Shown here one piece after another: positions 26,218 through 33,444 of a stretch of 64,000 nucleotides of DNA. A program made the translations under genes and the position numbers. The DNA is taken from the NCBI RefSeq assembly GCF_002797975.1, contig NZ_PGET01000001.1, positions 1,240,001 to 1,304,000 of the forward strand. The letters run 5' to 3'. Source of the stretch: [Clostridium] celerecrescens 18A. Its GTDB lineage: Bacteria > Bacillota > Clostridia > Lachnospirales > Lachnospiraceae. Each line of letters starts with the position of its first letter. The first letter of the stretch is position 1. The notes beneath the pieces were generated by a model. It did not search any database, was not told where the DNA came from, and saw only the letters and a list, made by a program, of their open reading frames with translations.

Positions 26218-26735
26218 ATAACTATATTTGAGAAGCTAGTTGATGCTGTTTTATCCAGGACGATTGAATGAATATCTATAAAGGAAAACTGGTCAGACAG
26301 TATGTCACAACTGTCTGACCGGCCCATTTATTTCCTTATTCCGTCGGTACTTATAATATGTCCTTTTTTCCTAATGATTCCAGACCTAAACGTGATTGCT
26401 GATTTTTAAAGGGGGCATCCGGTGTTGCGTACCCGCCTTGTGTTGTGAATGACTACGTTTGACAACCGTTTACAGATTTCAATAAGTAGTAATGGATTTT
26501 AATAAGTATCATCAGAGATTCTTTTTTAAACTGTTTAAAATATGTTCTGTCTTAAATTTCTGATCGACAATTCTGACAATATCATAATTATAAACCCCGC
26601 TATCTGTTTGAGGTTCGTTTCTTGCTGCCCCCTATGTGATAAATAATTTAATAAAATACGTGAACTATTATTGATTTACTCAATATTATATATTAAAAGT
26701 AATATAGCTAAAAAATAATAAGGAGTAATTATTAT
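26218..26735. other. Gene-free stretch with a terminator-like inverted repeat
   Basis: About 500 bases. At 26291-26320 GGTCAGACAG and CTGTCTGACC form perfect 10-base arms, a plausible terminator for the gene upstream although the T run is modest. The remainder, AT-rich, shows no supported gene. Confidence 0.55.
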
Positions 26736-27095
26736 ATGGAATTATATGCATTCGCCTCTGAATTTCCGGAATTATATGCAATGTTAAATGAAACTGTTAG
26801 ATCCACTATTGCAGCGAACAATATGACCGGAGACGAGTCTCTCAGGGATTGGGACAATATGATTGATAATTATGTTAGTAATTTCGATTACGAGGATTAT
26901 TATGGACAGGAGATGGGAGAAAGTTTATCTCAGCAGATACCTTTTGATGGTTTCGGAGGTAGGGATGGCAGAGATAGGGACAGAGATAGGGACAGAGACA
27001 GAGACCGCCGCCGCCGTCGCTTTCATGATTTTAATTTAAGAGATATTATCAGACTTTTGTTTTTAAGACAATTGTTCGACCGAGACCGTTTCTAA
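26736..27095 (+). CDS. Unassigned protein with an Arg-Asp repeat
   Basis: 119 residues, not recognised. An acidic N-terminal half rich in Glu, Asp, Asn and Tyr (FDYEDYYGQEMGESL) leads into a GRDGRDRDRDRD/RRRRRF low-complexity run (about 77-97), then HDFNLRDIIRLLFLRQLFDRDRF, an amphipathic helix. The DNA under the repeat is a GGGACAGAGATA-type tandem repeat, which can expand or contract. AAGGAG precedes ATG 26736 and a terminator follows at 27247-27274, so it looks like a complete monocistronic gene. Spore or surface association is possible but not shown. Confidence 0.65.
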   Translation: MELYAFASEFPELYAMLNETVRSTIAANNMTGDESLRDWDNMIDNYVSNFDYEDYYGQEMGESLSQQIPFDGFGGRDGRDRDRDRDRDRDRRRRRFHDFNLRDIIRLLFLRQLFDRDRF

Positions 27096-27246
27096 AATTT
27101 AGTTGTAAAACCCTGAATTTTGTGGTCACAAGCATCCCCTATAAATCAAAGATTAAGTATATGTTTTGGTATACTGTGGCTTGGATATAAATAAAAAAAT
27201 CACAATATGTGCTTTAACATTCCCATAGTTAAAAGTATATCAACGT

Positions 27247-27275
27247 GCGCTTGGCTTCGGCTGGGCGCTTTTTTG
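27247..27275 (+). terminator. Terminator downstream of the RD-repeat gene
   Basis: GCGCTTGGC/GCTGGGCGC stem with a TTCG tetraloop (27247-27268) and a T6 run. Confidence 0.75.
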
Positions 27276-27392
27276 TGGGTGAAATTATGTGAAAGAAAAC
27301 AAAAATAGAACAGAATAAAAAAGAATCTATTTGGAGAGACAAACTCTCAGCCCCCTAAATAGAAGTGCTCCAGTGGGATGATCTTTAAATTG

Positions 27393-27464
27393 ATACGAAC
27401 CTCAGAAACCTCGTGTTTACGGTTTTTTGATGTCATGCGCCTGAAAACGAGTAAATTTTGATTC
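27393..27464. repeat. Direct repeat, copy B of the rplT terminator region
   Basis: Matches 24863-24940 with a four-base deletion in the T run and a few substitutions in the middle; both ends are well conserved. The stem is shorter here, so it is a weaker terminator. Confidence 0.75.
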
Positions 27465-27524
27465 TCCCGGCGATATAGATGAATTTGTTTGATTAAACCT
27501 ATATTTAACTGAATAATAGGAAGG

Positions 27525-27698
27525 TTAAGCCAAGTTTTTCTGCTGTAATAATATCCCGGCAACATGGTGCAATTGCGCGGCGGTATCAATGTATGAATGA
27601 TTTTCGTGCAGTATTATCTGTAGCCATACTGGGAGTGTTATAAAGTAACGTCTGGTGCTGGTACTTTTAAAAAGTAATTTTGATAAATTGTTTTTCAT
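27525..27698 (-). CDS. Small unassigned protein (57 residues)
   Basis: Too short for ordinary gene finders. On the minus strand GAGGTG lies five bases before ATG 27698 (an adjacent ATG at 27701 is the alternative), and the frame runs 57 residues to TAA. It begins MKNNLSKLLFKS and continues RRYFITLPVWLQIILHENHSY with a helical C-terminus (TAAQLHHVAGILLQQ). It has mixed, protein-like composition and no low complexity. Function unknown. No homologue is recalled with certainty. Confidence 0.5.
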   Translation of the reverse strand: MKNNLSKLLFKSTSTRRYFITLPVWLQIILHENHSYIDTAAQLHHVAGILLQQKNLA

Positions 27699-27896
27699 CA
27701 TATCACCTCAAAAATATGGTGTGTGGAACGGAAAATAATAATACAGGAAGTATCTGGATATCAATGAAATTAGTTTTACAGAAGAAAGTAACCTTACTGG
27801 TACAAGGCAAGAAGCTGATTGAAAAGGCCAAATGATCCCACTGTAAGATCTACCAGGAATGCATAACAGGTGCTGGAAAGATGATGCAAAGAATAA

Positions 27897-27921
27897 CAAG
27901 GGAGATTTAAACCTCCCTTGC
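27897..27921 (-). terminator. Terminator of the small gene at 27937-28113
   Basis: Perfect arms CAAGGGAG (27897-27904) and CTCCCTTG (27913-27920), about 16 bases after the stop on the minus strand, with a T-rich tail (TTATTCTTTG). Confidence 0.65.
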
Positions 27922-27936
27922 TTCACTGGATGATGC

Positions 27937-28113
27937 CTAATTGGATGTAATTCTAGGTTTAGGGCCTTCACCTGGAGGAGTATAAAATGGATCAATATAA
28001 TCGCTATTTGGAACGGCTTTCGATCGATGTTCTGTATGGGTAACATTTTTATTACTGACATTATTGTCGGTAGTATTACCCTGGTTGTTGGTAGATTTAT
28101 CTTTGCTATTCAA
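27937..28113 (-). CDS. Small unassigned Asn/Thr/Pro-rich protein (58 residues), TTG start
   Basis: The minus-strand frame from TTG 28113 to TAG 27937 has AAGGAG (complement of 28122-28127) eight bases before the start and a terminator just after the stop. That makes a complete short transcription unit. The N-terminal half is polar and disordered-looking (NSKDKSTNNQGNTTDNN), the C-terminal half ordered and proline-rich (SDYIDPFYTPPGEGPKPR). No signal peptide or membrane helix. Function unknown. Confidence 0.55.
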   Translation of the reverse strand: MNSKDKSTNNQGNTTDNNVSNKNVTHTEHRSKAVPNSDYIDPFYTPPGEGPKPRITSN

Positions 28114-28328
28114 GATGGATGCTCCTTTCGTTTTTTAGTAGTGTCTGCAGAACAAAAAATTATATTCAAAATTTAGGTTTTAGCTCAATGGAGCAGGAAG
28201 GAATATATTATGAAAAATTATGATTTCCGGGAGGATGATTTCAAAACAGTACCTGGATTATATTAAAAAGGCTTAGATTATGCTGGGAGACACTATACAA
28301 GGAACAGTCGAAGCACAGAAGAGGAAAA

Positions 28329-28349
28329 GGAACTCTATTTAGAGTCCCT
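28329..28349 (-). terminator. Terminator overlapping the stop of the small membrane protein gene
   Basis: Eight-base arms (28329-28336 and 28341-28348, one mismatch), followed on the minus strand by CCTTTTCC. Confidence 0.5.
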
Positions 28350-28484
28350 TGATTCACGGATTGCATTCTTCACTGCTTTTTTTATAACAAAATACAAAAT
28401 TAGAAAGAACAATATTGGGCCGACAATTAAAAGTAAAAGATTGATAAAAGTTATAAATCCATCAAATATTAAATTGGTATCCAT
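28335..28484 (-). CDS. Small single-pass membrane protein (49 residues)
   Basis: On the minus strand a perfect TAAGGAGG lies eight bases before ATG 28484. The product has one long hydrophobic segment (about 10-34, with FINLLLLIVGPILFFLILYF) and a basic/charged C-terminal tail (IKKAVKNAIRESRDSK). This looks like a regulatory or phage-type mini membrane protein; toxin of a type I pair is a possibility, but no antisense RNA can be shown. Strong translation signals make it a likely real gene. Confidence 0.65.
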   Translation of the reverse strand: MDTNLIFDGFITFINLLLLIVGPILFFLILYFVIKKAVKNAIRESRDSK

Positions 28485-28673
28485 AGTCTTCACCTCCTTA
28501 TACATCATAAGTATATCATAATTATTGTAAATGATAAATATAATCTGGGAGGTGAGCCGATTAATCAGGAATTAGAATGTAACGGATTATTAAACATTGG
28601 TGATTCAATATTGATAGTTAGAAGAGTTTGTTATATTATTATATAAAAATTTAATTTGTGGAGGAGTGGTAAA

Positions 28674-29186
28674 TTGAGACTTCGTTTAGTAAAATTAGAT
28701 AAAAAATATAAAATGCATCTAAATGATATGATGGAAGAATGGTATGCATCGGGTGAAAAAATCGTTCCTAATGCAATTGGAAGACTTGATTATCGTGATT
28801 TTGATAATTACATTAATTGTTTAGATAATAACGTCGAAAATGAAGGATTTGTACCATATTCTACTTTTTTTTGCTTAGATGAAGAAAGAGATATATTCGT
28901 TGGAGCCGTTAATATCAGGCATTATTTAAATGAATCTTTGCTGTTAAATGGTGGACATATCGGAGATGGAGTACGGCCTTCAGAAAGAAGGAAAGGAGTT
29001 GCGACCAAAATGATTGGTCTTGCCCTTGAAGAGTGCAAAAAGATTGGATTAGATAAAGCTTTAATGGTATGTGATAAGAAGAACATAGGCTCCGCGAAAA
29101 GTATAGAGAATAATGGTGGCGTCCTGGAAAATGAAATTTTAATGGATGGCATAGTAGAACAAAGATTTTGGATCAGCATTGACTAA
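28674..29186 (+). CDS. GNAT-family N-acetyltransferase
   Basis: About 170 residues. TTG 28674 is the likely start: GGAGGAG (28660-28666) lies seven bases before it. The acetyl-CoA motif A (GDGVRPSERRKGVATKMIGLALEECKKIGL) and motif B (CDKKNIGSAKSIENNGGVLEN) are clear, and the family's N-terminal strand pattern is present (LRLRLVKLDKKY). Acceptor unknown. Confidence 0.88.
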   Translation: MRLRLVKLDKKYKMHLNDMMEEWYASGEKIVPNAIGRLDYRDFDNYINCLDNNVENEGFVPYSTFFCLDEERDIFVGAVNIRHYLNESLLLNGGHIGDGVRPSERRKGVATKMIGLALEECKKIGLDKALMVCDKKNIGSAKSIENNGGVLENEILMDGIVEQRFWISID

Positions 29187-29277
29187 ATTCCAATTAAATA
29201 ATGATAACCAATAACCAATAACTATCAGTATTAAGCTGAGATATTTTATTGCTATAAATCAGGTAAACTGATATTCA

Positions 29278-29316
29278 CCTTAGGGGTGAAAACCTATGAT
29301 TATCACCCCTGAGGTA
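29278..29316. terminator. Bidirectional terminator between GNAT and TspO genes
   Basis: Twelve-base arms (29278-29289, 29303-29314), one G-U pair, between convergent genes. Confidence 0.75.
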
Positions 29317-29336
29317 CACAATACAATCTTTGGAAT

Positions 29337-29801
29337 TTAATTCATCAACAAAATTGTATAATTCAAATAAGCTGCAAATATGCACCATAAAAGATATGGG
29401 ATCTGTAAGTATGCTGCAACAGAATTTATTTTATAAAACTGTTGGATCATTATAATTATTAGAATGATTAACAATATTAGCCATAAAAATGCAAGTAAAT
29501 ATTGAGAAAATCCAAAGAAAATAATGCTCCAAAAAAAGTTAAAGAAAAGTTGAAGTGCATAGATTTTTAGAGCTTTAGTTGAATTATCATTACCTGACAC
29601 ATAAATTATGTATGAAGATATTCCCATGAGGATATAAAGTAATGTCCAAACAATGGGAAAAATATAGGATGGAGGGCTAAGGGAGGGTTTATTTAATAAG
29701 GAATATGTTGACATGTTACCACTTATAAGAGCTGATAAAGAACCAACAGCCAAAGGTATAAGAATTGAAATTACTAGAGCACTTTTGTTTATAGGTTTCA
29801 T
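29337..29801 (-). CDS. TspO/MBR-family membrane protein
   Basis: About 154 residues with five membrane helices. Signature residues: KPSLSPPSYIFPIVWTLLYILMGISSYI, LFFNFFWSIIFF and PYLLWCIFAAYLN. TspO proteins bind tetrapyrroles and act in stress or porphyrin handling; the bacterial role varies. Start at ATG 29801, nine bases after GGAG. Confidence 0.9.
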   Translation of the reverse strand: MKPINKSALVISILIPLAVGSLSALISGNMSTYSLLNKPSLSPPSYIFPIVWTLLYILMGISSYIIYVSGNDNSTKALKIYALQLFFNFFWSIIFFGFSQYLLAFLWLILLIILIIIMIQQFYKINSVAAYLQIPYLLWCIFAAYLNYTILLMN

Positions 29802-30012
29802 ATAATGCACTCCATGTGTATTTATTATAGTTTATGAGGTCACATCGAAGAATATTCGGATTTATAATCAAATAGATATAGATTTTTTAGATTAAAAATT
29901 TAAATGAAATTAACGCATTAGAGTACATTGAGAACTTAATATTGATATTTGGCAAGCTTGATGATATTCTATCTTTAAGAATTATTTATATTGGTTTTAT
30001 GGAGGTGAGAAA

Positions 30013-30441
30013 ATGTATATAACTATTTATAATGATTGTGGTGAGCAAGAGTTTATAAATTCAGTTCGTATAAATGGGTTGCTTGAGCACAATATGAAAA
30101 AAACAAACGGTAAATTAAAAGTACCAAATATGGAATTTACGAATATAGCACGCAATGAAAAGGGAGTTATTGTAGGAGGTGTATCAGGATCTACTTATCT
30201 CTCATCCTTAGAAATAGAGGTTCTTTGGGTACAGGAAGCTTATAGGGGACAAAAAATAGCATCGCGTTTATTGGAAGTAATTGAACATCAGGCAAAAGAC
30301 GCTGGGTGCCAGATTGTTCATCTGACTACATATTCTTTTCAAGCTCCTCTTTTTTATCAAAAGCAAGGATATGTTATTTGTGGAGAAGTCAACGGTTTTC
30401 CCGATAATATCAGACTATATACTTTAAAGAAACAGTTGTAA
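30013..30441 (+). CDS. GNAT-family N-acetyltransferase
   Basis: 142 residues. Motif A reads VLWVQEAYRGQKIASRLLEVIEHQAKDAGC, with the QxxGxG/A-type acetyl-CoA loop, and the C-terminal FYQKQGYVICGEV is typical of GNAT fold ends. GGAGGTGAG precedes ATG 30013. Acceptor unknown. Confidence 0.88.
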   Translation: MYITIYNDCGEQEFINSVRINGLLEHNMKKTNGKLKVPNMEFTNIARNEKGVIVGGVSGSTYLSSLEIEVLWVQEAYRGQKIASRLLEVIEHQAKDAGCQIVHLTTYSFQAPLFYQKQGYVICGEVNGFPDNIRLYTLKKQL

Positions 30442-30625
30442 TTTATAGCGGAATGAACGGATAATTGAGAGAGCCAATGCGTTAAATAAAAATAGTATAT
30501 GGCTTGCTTTTTATATGGGAGAAGAGAAGCAGACATATCTAATCATGCAAAAAATGCCTGTAAGCATGCTCCTCTTATCCAAGGCTGTAAATATTTTTTC
30601 TCTAGTTGTTTTATACTCTCTGCTA

Positions 30626-31153
30626 TTAAAATTCTTTTCGATAACCATTTAACCAAGCTCTATCTTCAAAAGGTTTTTTTGTCACACCAGGATTTTCTTT
30701 ATCTGGAATTCCCAAGGGCATATAGATAACTACTGTTAAATCTTCTGGAACTCCAAGAATCTCTCCCATTTTTTTGGCCTTTTCTCCTTCGATCTGTCCC
30801 TCAATCCAGGTAGTAGAATATCCCTTTGCATTTATTGCCAAGAGAATATTCTCAGCTGCGGCGGAGTAATCGTGTATGTGGTAGGAATTACCTTTATAGG
30901 AAATCGTTTCTTTTGTTAACAGAAGGATTGCTGCTGGCGCAGTCAGCGCCCATGATGCACCATATATAGTTGCCAGATTGTGTACCATCTCCTGATTATT
31001 TACTGCGATAAAACAAGTTGTCTGCTGATTGCAGCCTGAAGGGGCTGCTGCACCAGCTTTCAAGATTTCTTTTAAATCGGCATCAGGGATATAATTCGGT
31101 TTGAATGTTTTGCGATAACTTTTTCTTGTACAGATTGCTTCCATTAAGTCCAT
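30626..31153 (-). CDS. Nitroreductase-family protein
   Basis: 175 residues. Starts with ICTRKSYRKTFKP (FMN-phosphate binding), then AAAPSGCNQQTTCFIAV, the central helix AAAENILLAINAKGYSTTWI, and a C-terminal MPLGIPDKENPG. It would reduce quinones, nitro compounds or similar with NAD(P)H and FMN, as a dimer. Start at ATG 31153, alternative at 31144. Confidence 0.9.
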   Translation of the reverse strand: MDLMEAICTRKSYRKTFKPNYIPDADLKEILKAGAAAPSGCNQQTTCFIAVNNQEMVHNLATIYGASWALTAPAAILLLTKETISYKGNSYHIHDYSAAAENILLAINAKGYSTTWIEGQIEGEKAKKMGEILGVPEDLTVVIYMPLGIPDKENPGVTKKPFEDRAWLNGYRKEF

Positions 31154-31719
31154 TCTATCAGGTCCTTTCTATCTTCCTGTTTATGATTATGTTTCTATAA
31201 AAAAGTATATCATGTATTTCCATATTTTGCGATAGTATAGACGTTAAATTACAACGAATGTAATTTATATATGCACTATTTAATGGCTTTTATTGCATGA
31301 ACATACGCTTACTATATCAAATGCAAGCGGTGAAAGGGTAATACGGAAACCATGTGTTTCCAGGGGCTTTTTTTGACACTCAAAACGACACTTATCCACA
31401 ATAATGTGGAAACAATTGTGGATTGTGTGTTAATGTCTGAAAATACGACAAAATTATGCAAATTATAACAGGACTGAGACCTATGGTTATACACAAATTC
31501 ATTGCTAACACACCTTGTCTAGATGGTCCATATAATATAATGTAATACAGTAAAAAGATTAATTTATCAATTCATTCCTATTATAATAAGGGTTAAAATA
31601 AATACATATAAATAGCTTAATTGAGTGAATACCGGTGTCAAAGCCATCTTTTGCGGCATTCACATCTTTTCTTATGGGCCCATATAATAAAATATAAAAA
31701 TAATAAAAGAGGTGCAAAT
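31154..31719. other. Gene-free stretch with DnaA-box-like sites
   Basis: About 560 bases. It holds a hairpin GGAAAC/GTTTCC (31345-31361) followed by a T run, a group of DnaA-box-like sequences (31392-31495) and an inverted pair GTGAAT.CC/GG.ATTCAC (about 31624-31664). No gene supported. Confidence 0.5.
31392..31495. promoter_or_regulatory. Cluster of DnaA-box-like sequences
   Basis: Perfect TTATCCACA (31392-31400) and TTATACACA (31487-31495), with TGTGGATTG (31418-31426) and TTATGCAAA (31454-31462) as near matches, in 104 AT-rich bases. ATCCACAAT (31394-31402) and ATTGTGGAT (31415-31423) also make an inverted repeat. Function unproven. Confidence 0.4.
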
Positions 31720-31911
31720 ATGGGCTGTTTTTGGGGCGGCTGTAATAATAACTGCAGGCGTAGTTGCAACAATAACTGCGGATGTGAAAATAGATCTTGT
31801 TGCGAAACAGAGAGAGATGAATGCGAAAAGGAAAGAAGAGAAGCTTACTGCGCAGGTTTTCGGGATGGCTGTAACAGCGCTTCCCGCTGGCGCGGTGATG
31901 ATGACTGCTGA
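31720..31911 (+). CDS. Small Cys-rich protein (63 residues)
   Basis: Begins MGCFWGGCNNNCRRSCNNNCGC and holds twelve cysteines, several as C-N-N-N-C. A charged helix (ETERDECEKERREAYCAGFRDGC) links to an acidic end. AAAGAGGTG lies five bases before ATG 31720. The composition suggests a metal-binding, spore-coat or secreted-type mini-protein; there is no signal peptide. Function unknown. Confidence 0.65.
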   Translation: MGCFWGGCNNNCRRSCNNNCGCENRSCCETERDECEKERREAYCAGFRDGCNSASRWRGDDDC

Positions 31912-32277
31912 TGAAATAAATGTAGAGTAGGAGAAATGCTCCAGGAGGCTGAGGGTTTCTGATTTGGAATGTGGCGCCGCAACAGGCGTTTGTATGCCAT
32001 CTTTTAGGACGGTTATGTACACTTAGTAATTTGGTTGCCTACAGGTAAGAAAATAATATAAAATTATACGCTATATTAGCCCCGGGATTTTGGCCTCGGG
32101 GCTATTGTGTTGGGAAATTGTTTCGATCCTAAGTTCGGTCGGTGTTAAGTACAGATATCCAGGCACATCGGGATACATACTTTCTGCTATACTTGGAAAG
32201 GAAAAAGCGCAGACAAAGATGCCTGCGCTTTTTCGTATTATAATCACATGTGCCTTTTATTTCCAGGCAATAAAAAA
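31912..32277. other. Gene-free stretch with two hairpins upstream of tRNA genes
   Basis: Contains a GC-rich hairpin TAGCCCCGGG/CCTCGGGGCTA (32077-32104) and a strong hairpin GAAAAAGCGCAG/CTGCGCTTTTTC (32201-32234); the latter can end the minus-strand tRNA transcript. No gene supported. Confidence 0.55.
32201..32234 (-). terminator. Terminator of the minus-strand tRNA unit
   Basis: Twelve-base perfect arms 32201-32212 and 32223-32234; the stem itself ends in AAAAAG/CTTTTT. Confidence 0.75.
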
Positions 32278-32350
32278 CTCCCCGAGTAGGACTTGAACCT
32301 ACGACCCAACGGTTAACAGCCGTTTGCTCTACCGACTGAGCTATCGAGGA
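32278..32350 (-). tRNA. tRNA-Asn(GTT)
   Basis: 73 bases: acceptor stem TCCTCGA/TCGGGGA with discriminator G, anticodon loop CTGTTAACC and T-arm GTTCAAGTC are all present. CCA is not encoded. Second gene of the minus-strand tRNA pair. Confidence 0.93.
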
Positions 32351-32414
32351 ATACATGACTTATTATACCCGAAAAGTGAAATATGTCAATAGGGAAAATA
32401 TAAATATTAAAAAG

Positions 32415-32498
32415 TGCGGGAGATGGGACTTGAACCCACACGAGCATACACCCACAAGATCCTTAGTCTTGCCTGTCTGCCAATTCCAGCACTCCCGC
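32415..32498 (-). tRNA. tRNA-Leu(AAG)
   Basis: 84 bases with a long variable arm. Acceptor GCGGGAG/CTCCCGC, anticodon stem-loop CAAGA-CTAAGGA-TCTTG giving anticodon AAG, T-arm GGTTCAAGTCC. Identical to 32793-32876, in opposite orientation. A TTGACA-like/TAAGAT promoter lies upstream on the minus strand (32511-32539). Confidence 0.9.
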
Positions 32499-32594
32499 AC
32501 AACGAACATTATCTTAGCACTTAAAAGTAAAATTGTCAATATTTTTTGAAAAATATATACAAAAAAAATATTTGAAAAATTTGGAGAAATGTTG

Positions 32595-32623
32595 TTGACA
32601 TATAAGAGCTTGTATACTATAAT
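32595..32623 (+). promoter_or_regulatory. Consensus promoter of tRNA-Leu genes
   Basis: TTGACA (32595-32600), 17-base spacer, TATAAT (32618-32623). Confidence 0.8.
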
Positions 32624-32656
32624 AACTATTGTTGTTACGACAGATAACAACGAAAT

Positions 32657-32740
32657 GCAGAAGTGGCGGAATTGGCAGACGCGCACGGTTCAGGTCCGTG
32701 TGGTAGCAATACCTTGAGGGTTCAAGTCCCTTCTTCTGCA
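32657..32740 (+). tRNA. tRNA-Leu(CAG)
   Basis: 84 bases: acceptor GCAGAAG/CTTCTGC, anticodon stem-loop CACGG-TTCAGGT-CCGTG giving anticodon CAG, variable arm and T-arm typical of leucine tRNAs. Identical to the copy at 51400-51483. Confidence 0.92.
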
Positions 32741-32792
32741 TGAAACTATGCAGATCGTCATAGCTGTGTGGTTTTCAATATTTATATGACAT

Positions 32793-32876
32793 GCGGGAGT
32801 GCTGGAATTGGCAGACAGGCAAGACTAAGGATCTTGTGGGTGTATGCTCGTGTGGGTTCAAGTCCCATCTCCCGCA
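32793..32876 (+). tRNA. tRNA-Leu(AAG), second copy
   Basis: Same 84-base sequence as 32415-32498 but on the plus strand; the two form a long inverted repeat around tRNA-Leu(CAG). Follows tRNA-Leu(CAG) by 52 bases, probably in one transcript. Confidence 0.9.
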
Positions 32877-32900
32877 TTATAATTTAAACCGGATTAGAAT

Positions 32901-32938
32901 GTCCTGTGGAGATGACCACAGGACATTAAATTTTTTTG
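32901..32938 (+). terminator. Terminator of the tRNA-Leu unit
   Basis: GTCCTGTGG (32901-32909) pairs CCACAGGAC (32916-32924), followed by a T7 run. The same stem recurs after the tRNA at 51400. Confidence 0.85.
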
Positions 32939-33444
32939 GGTTTTATGTTCAAAGGCAGCGCCATTAATAAATAAACAATGCCAATTTAGAGTCGAGGATT
33001 TAATGATAATCCCCGGCTCTTTTACGTTAAGGTTCTATTAAAAAGAAGCCTATTTTACAGTAAAACACAAAATTCGATACATATAAATCGCAATTAGGGA
33101 GTTTGGAAATAATAGGGATTATATTGGGGGTATAATAATTAATACAATTGTTAGATATTAATTACGGTAATTTGTCCGGTTGATAAACGGATAAATGGCT
33201 TGTCTGAATTCCTATCACCATTCCATCGTTTTCCCCAATTGAGCTTGTTCAACTGCCTTAAATTTGGCTTTCTGAATGAGCTCTTTTTTATGTACAAATA
33301 GAAAAATGTGGAGACATTCTTTCGGTGGCGAGACATATAAAAGAGTTGGAAGCCGGCCGCCCCTCATAGGCCGCCGGCCTTTTTTGTGACAGCATTTAAG
33401 ATAATGGTCCGGGCACAATTTCTGGCAATCATGCTTTACGCAGG
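32939..33444. other. Gene-free stretch with two terminator-like hairpins
   Basis: Hairpin 1 at 32989-33019 (GAGTCG.GGATT/AATCC.CGGCTC, then TCTTTTA). Hairpin 2 at 33352-33386, very GC-rich (CCGGC/GCCGG) and ending in T6. No recognisable gene between; short frames of 60-70 codons on the minus strand have no good start signal. Confidence 0.5.

Larger units (their letters stand above)
27096..27524. other. Gene-free stretch with terminator and repeat copy B
   Basis: About 430 bases holding the terminator at 27247-27275, a nested palindrome (CTATTT...AAATAG around GAGAG/CTCTC, about 27327-27361) and direct-repeat copy B. No gene supported on either strand. Confidence 0.5.

Noticed and set aside
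27708..28061. 117-codon minus-strand frame
   Set aside because: No start signal and non-protein-like composition; it overlaps the better-supported small gene at 27937-28113 in another frame.
33151..33418. Two overlapping minus-strand frames (61 and 67 codons) downstream of the GHKL kinase, considered as an AgrD-type peptide
   Set aside because: No AgrD-like leader, cysteine or conserved tail and no clear ribosome binding site.
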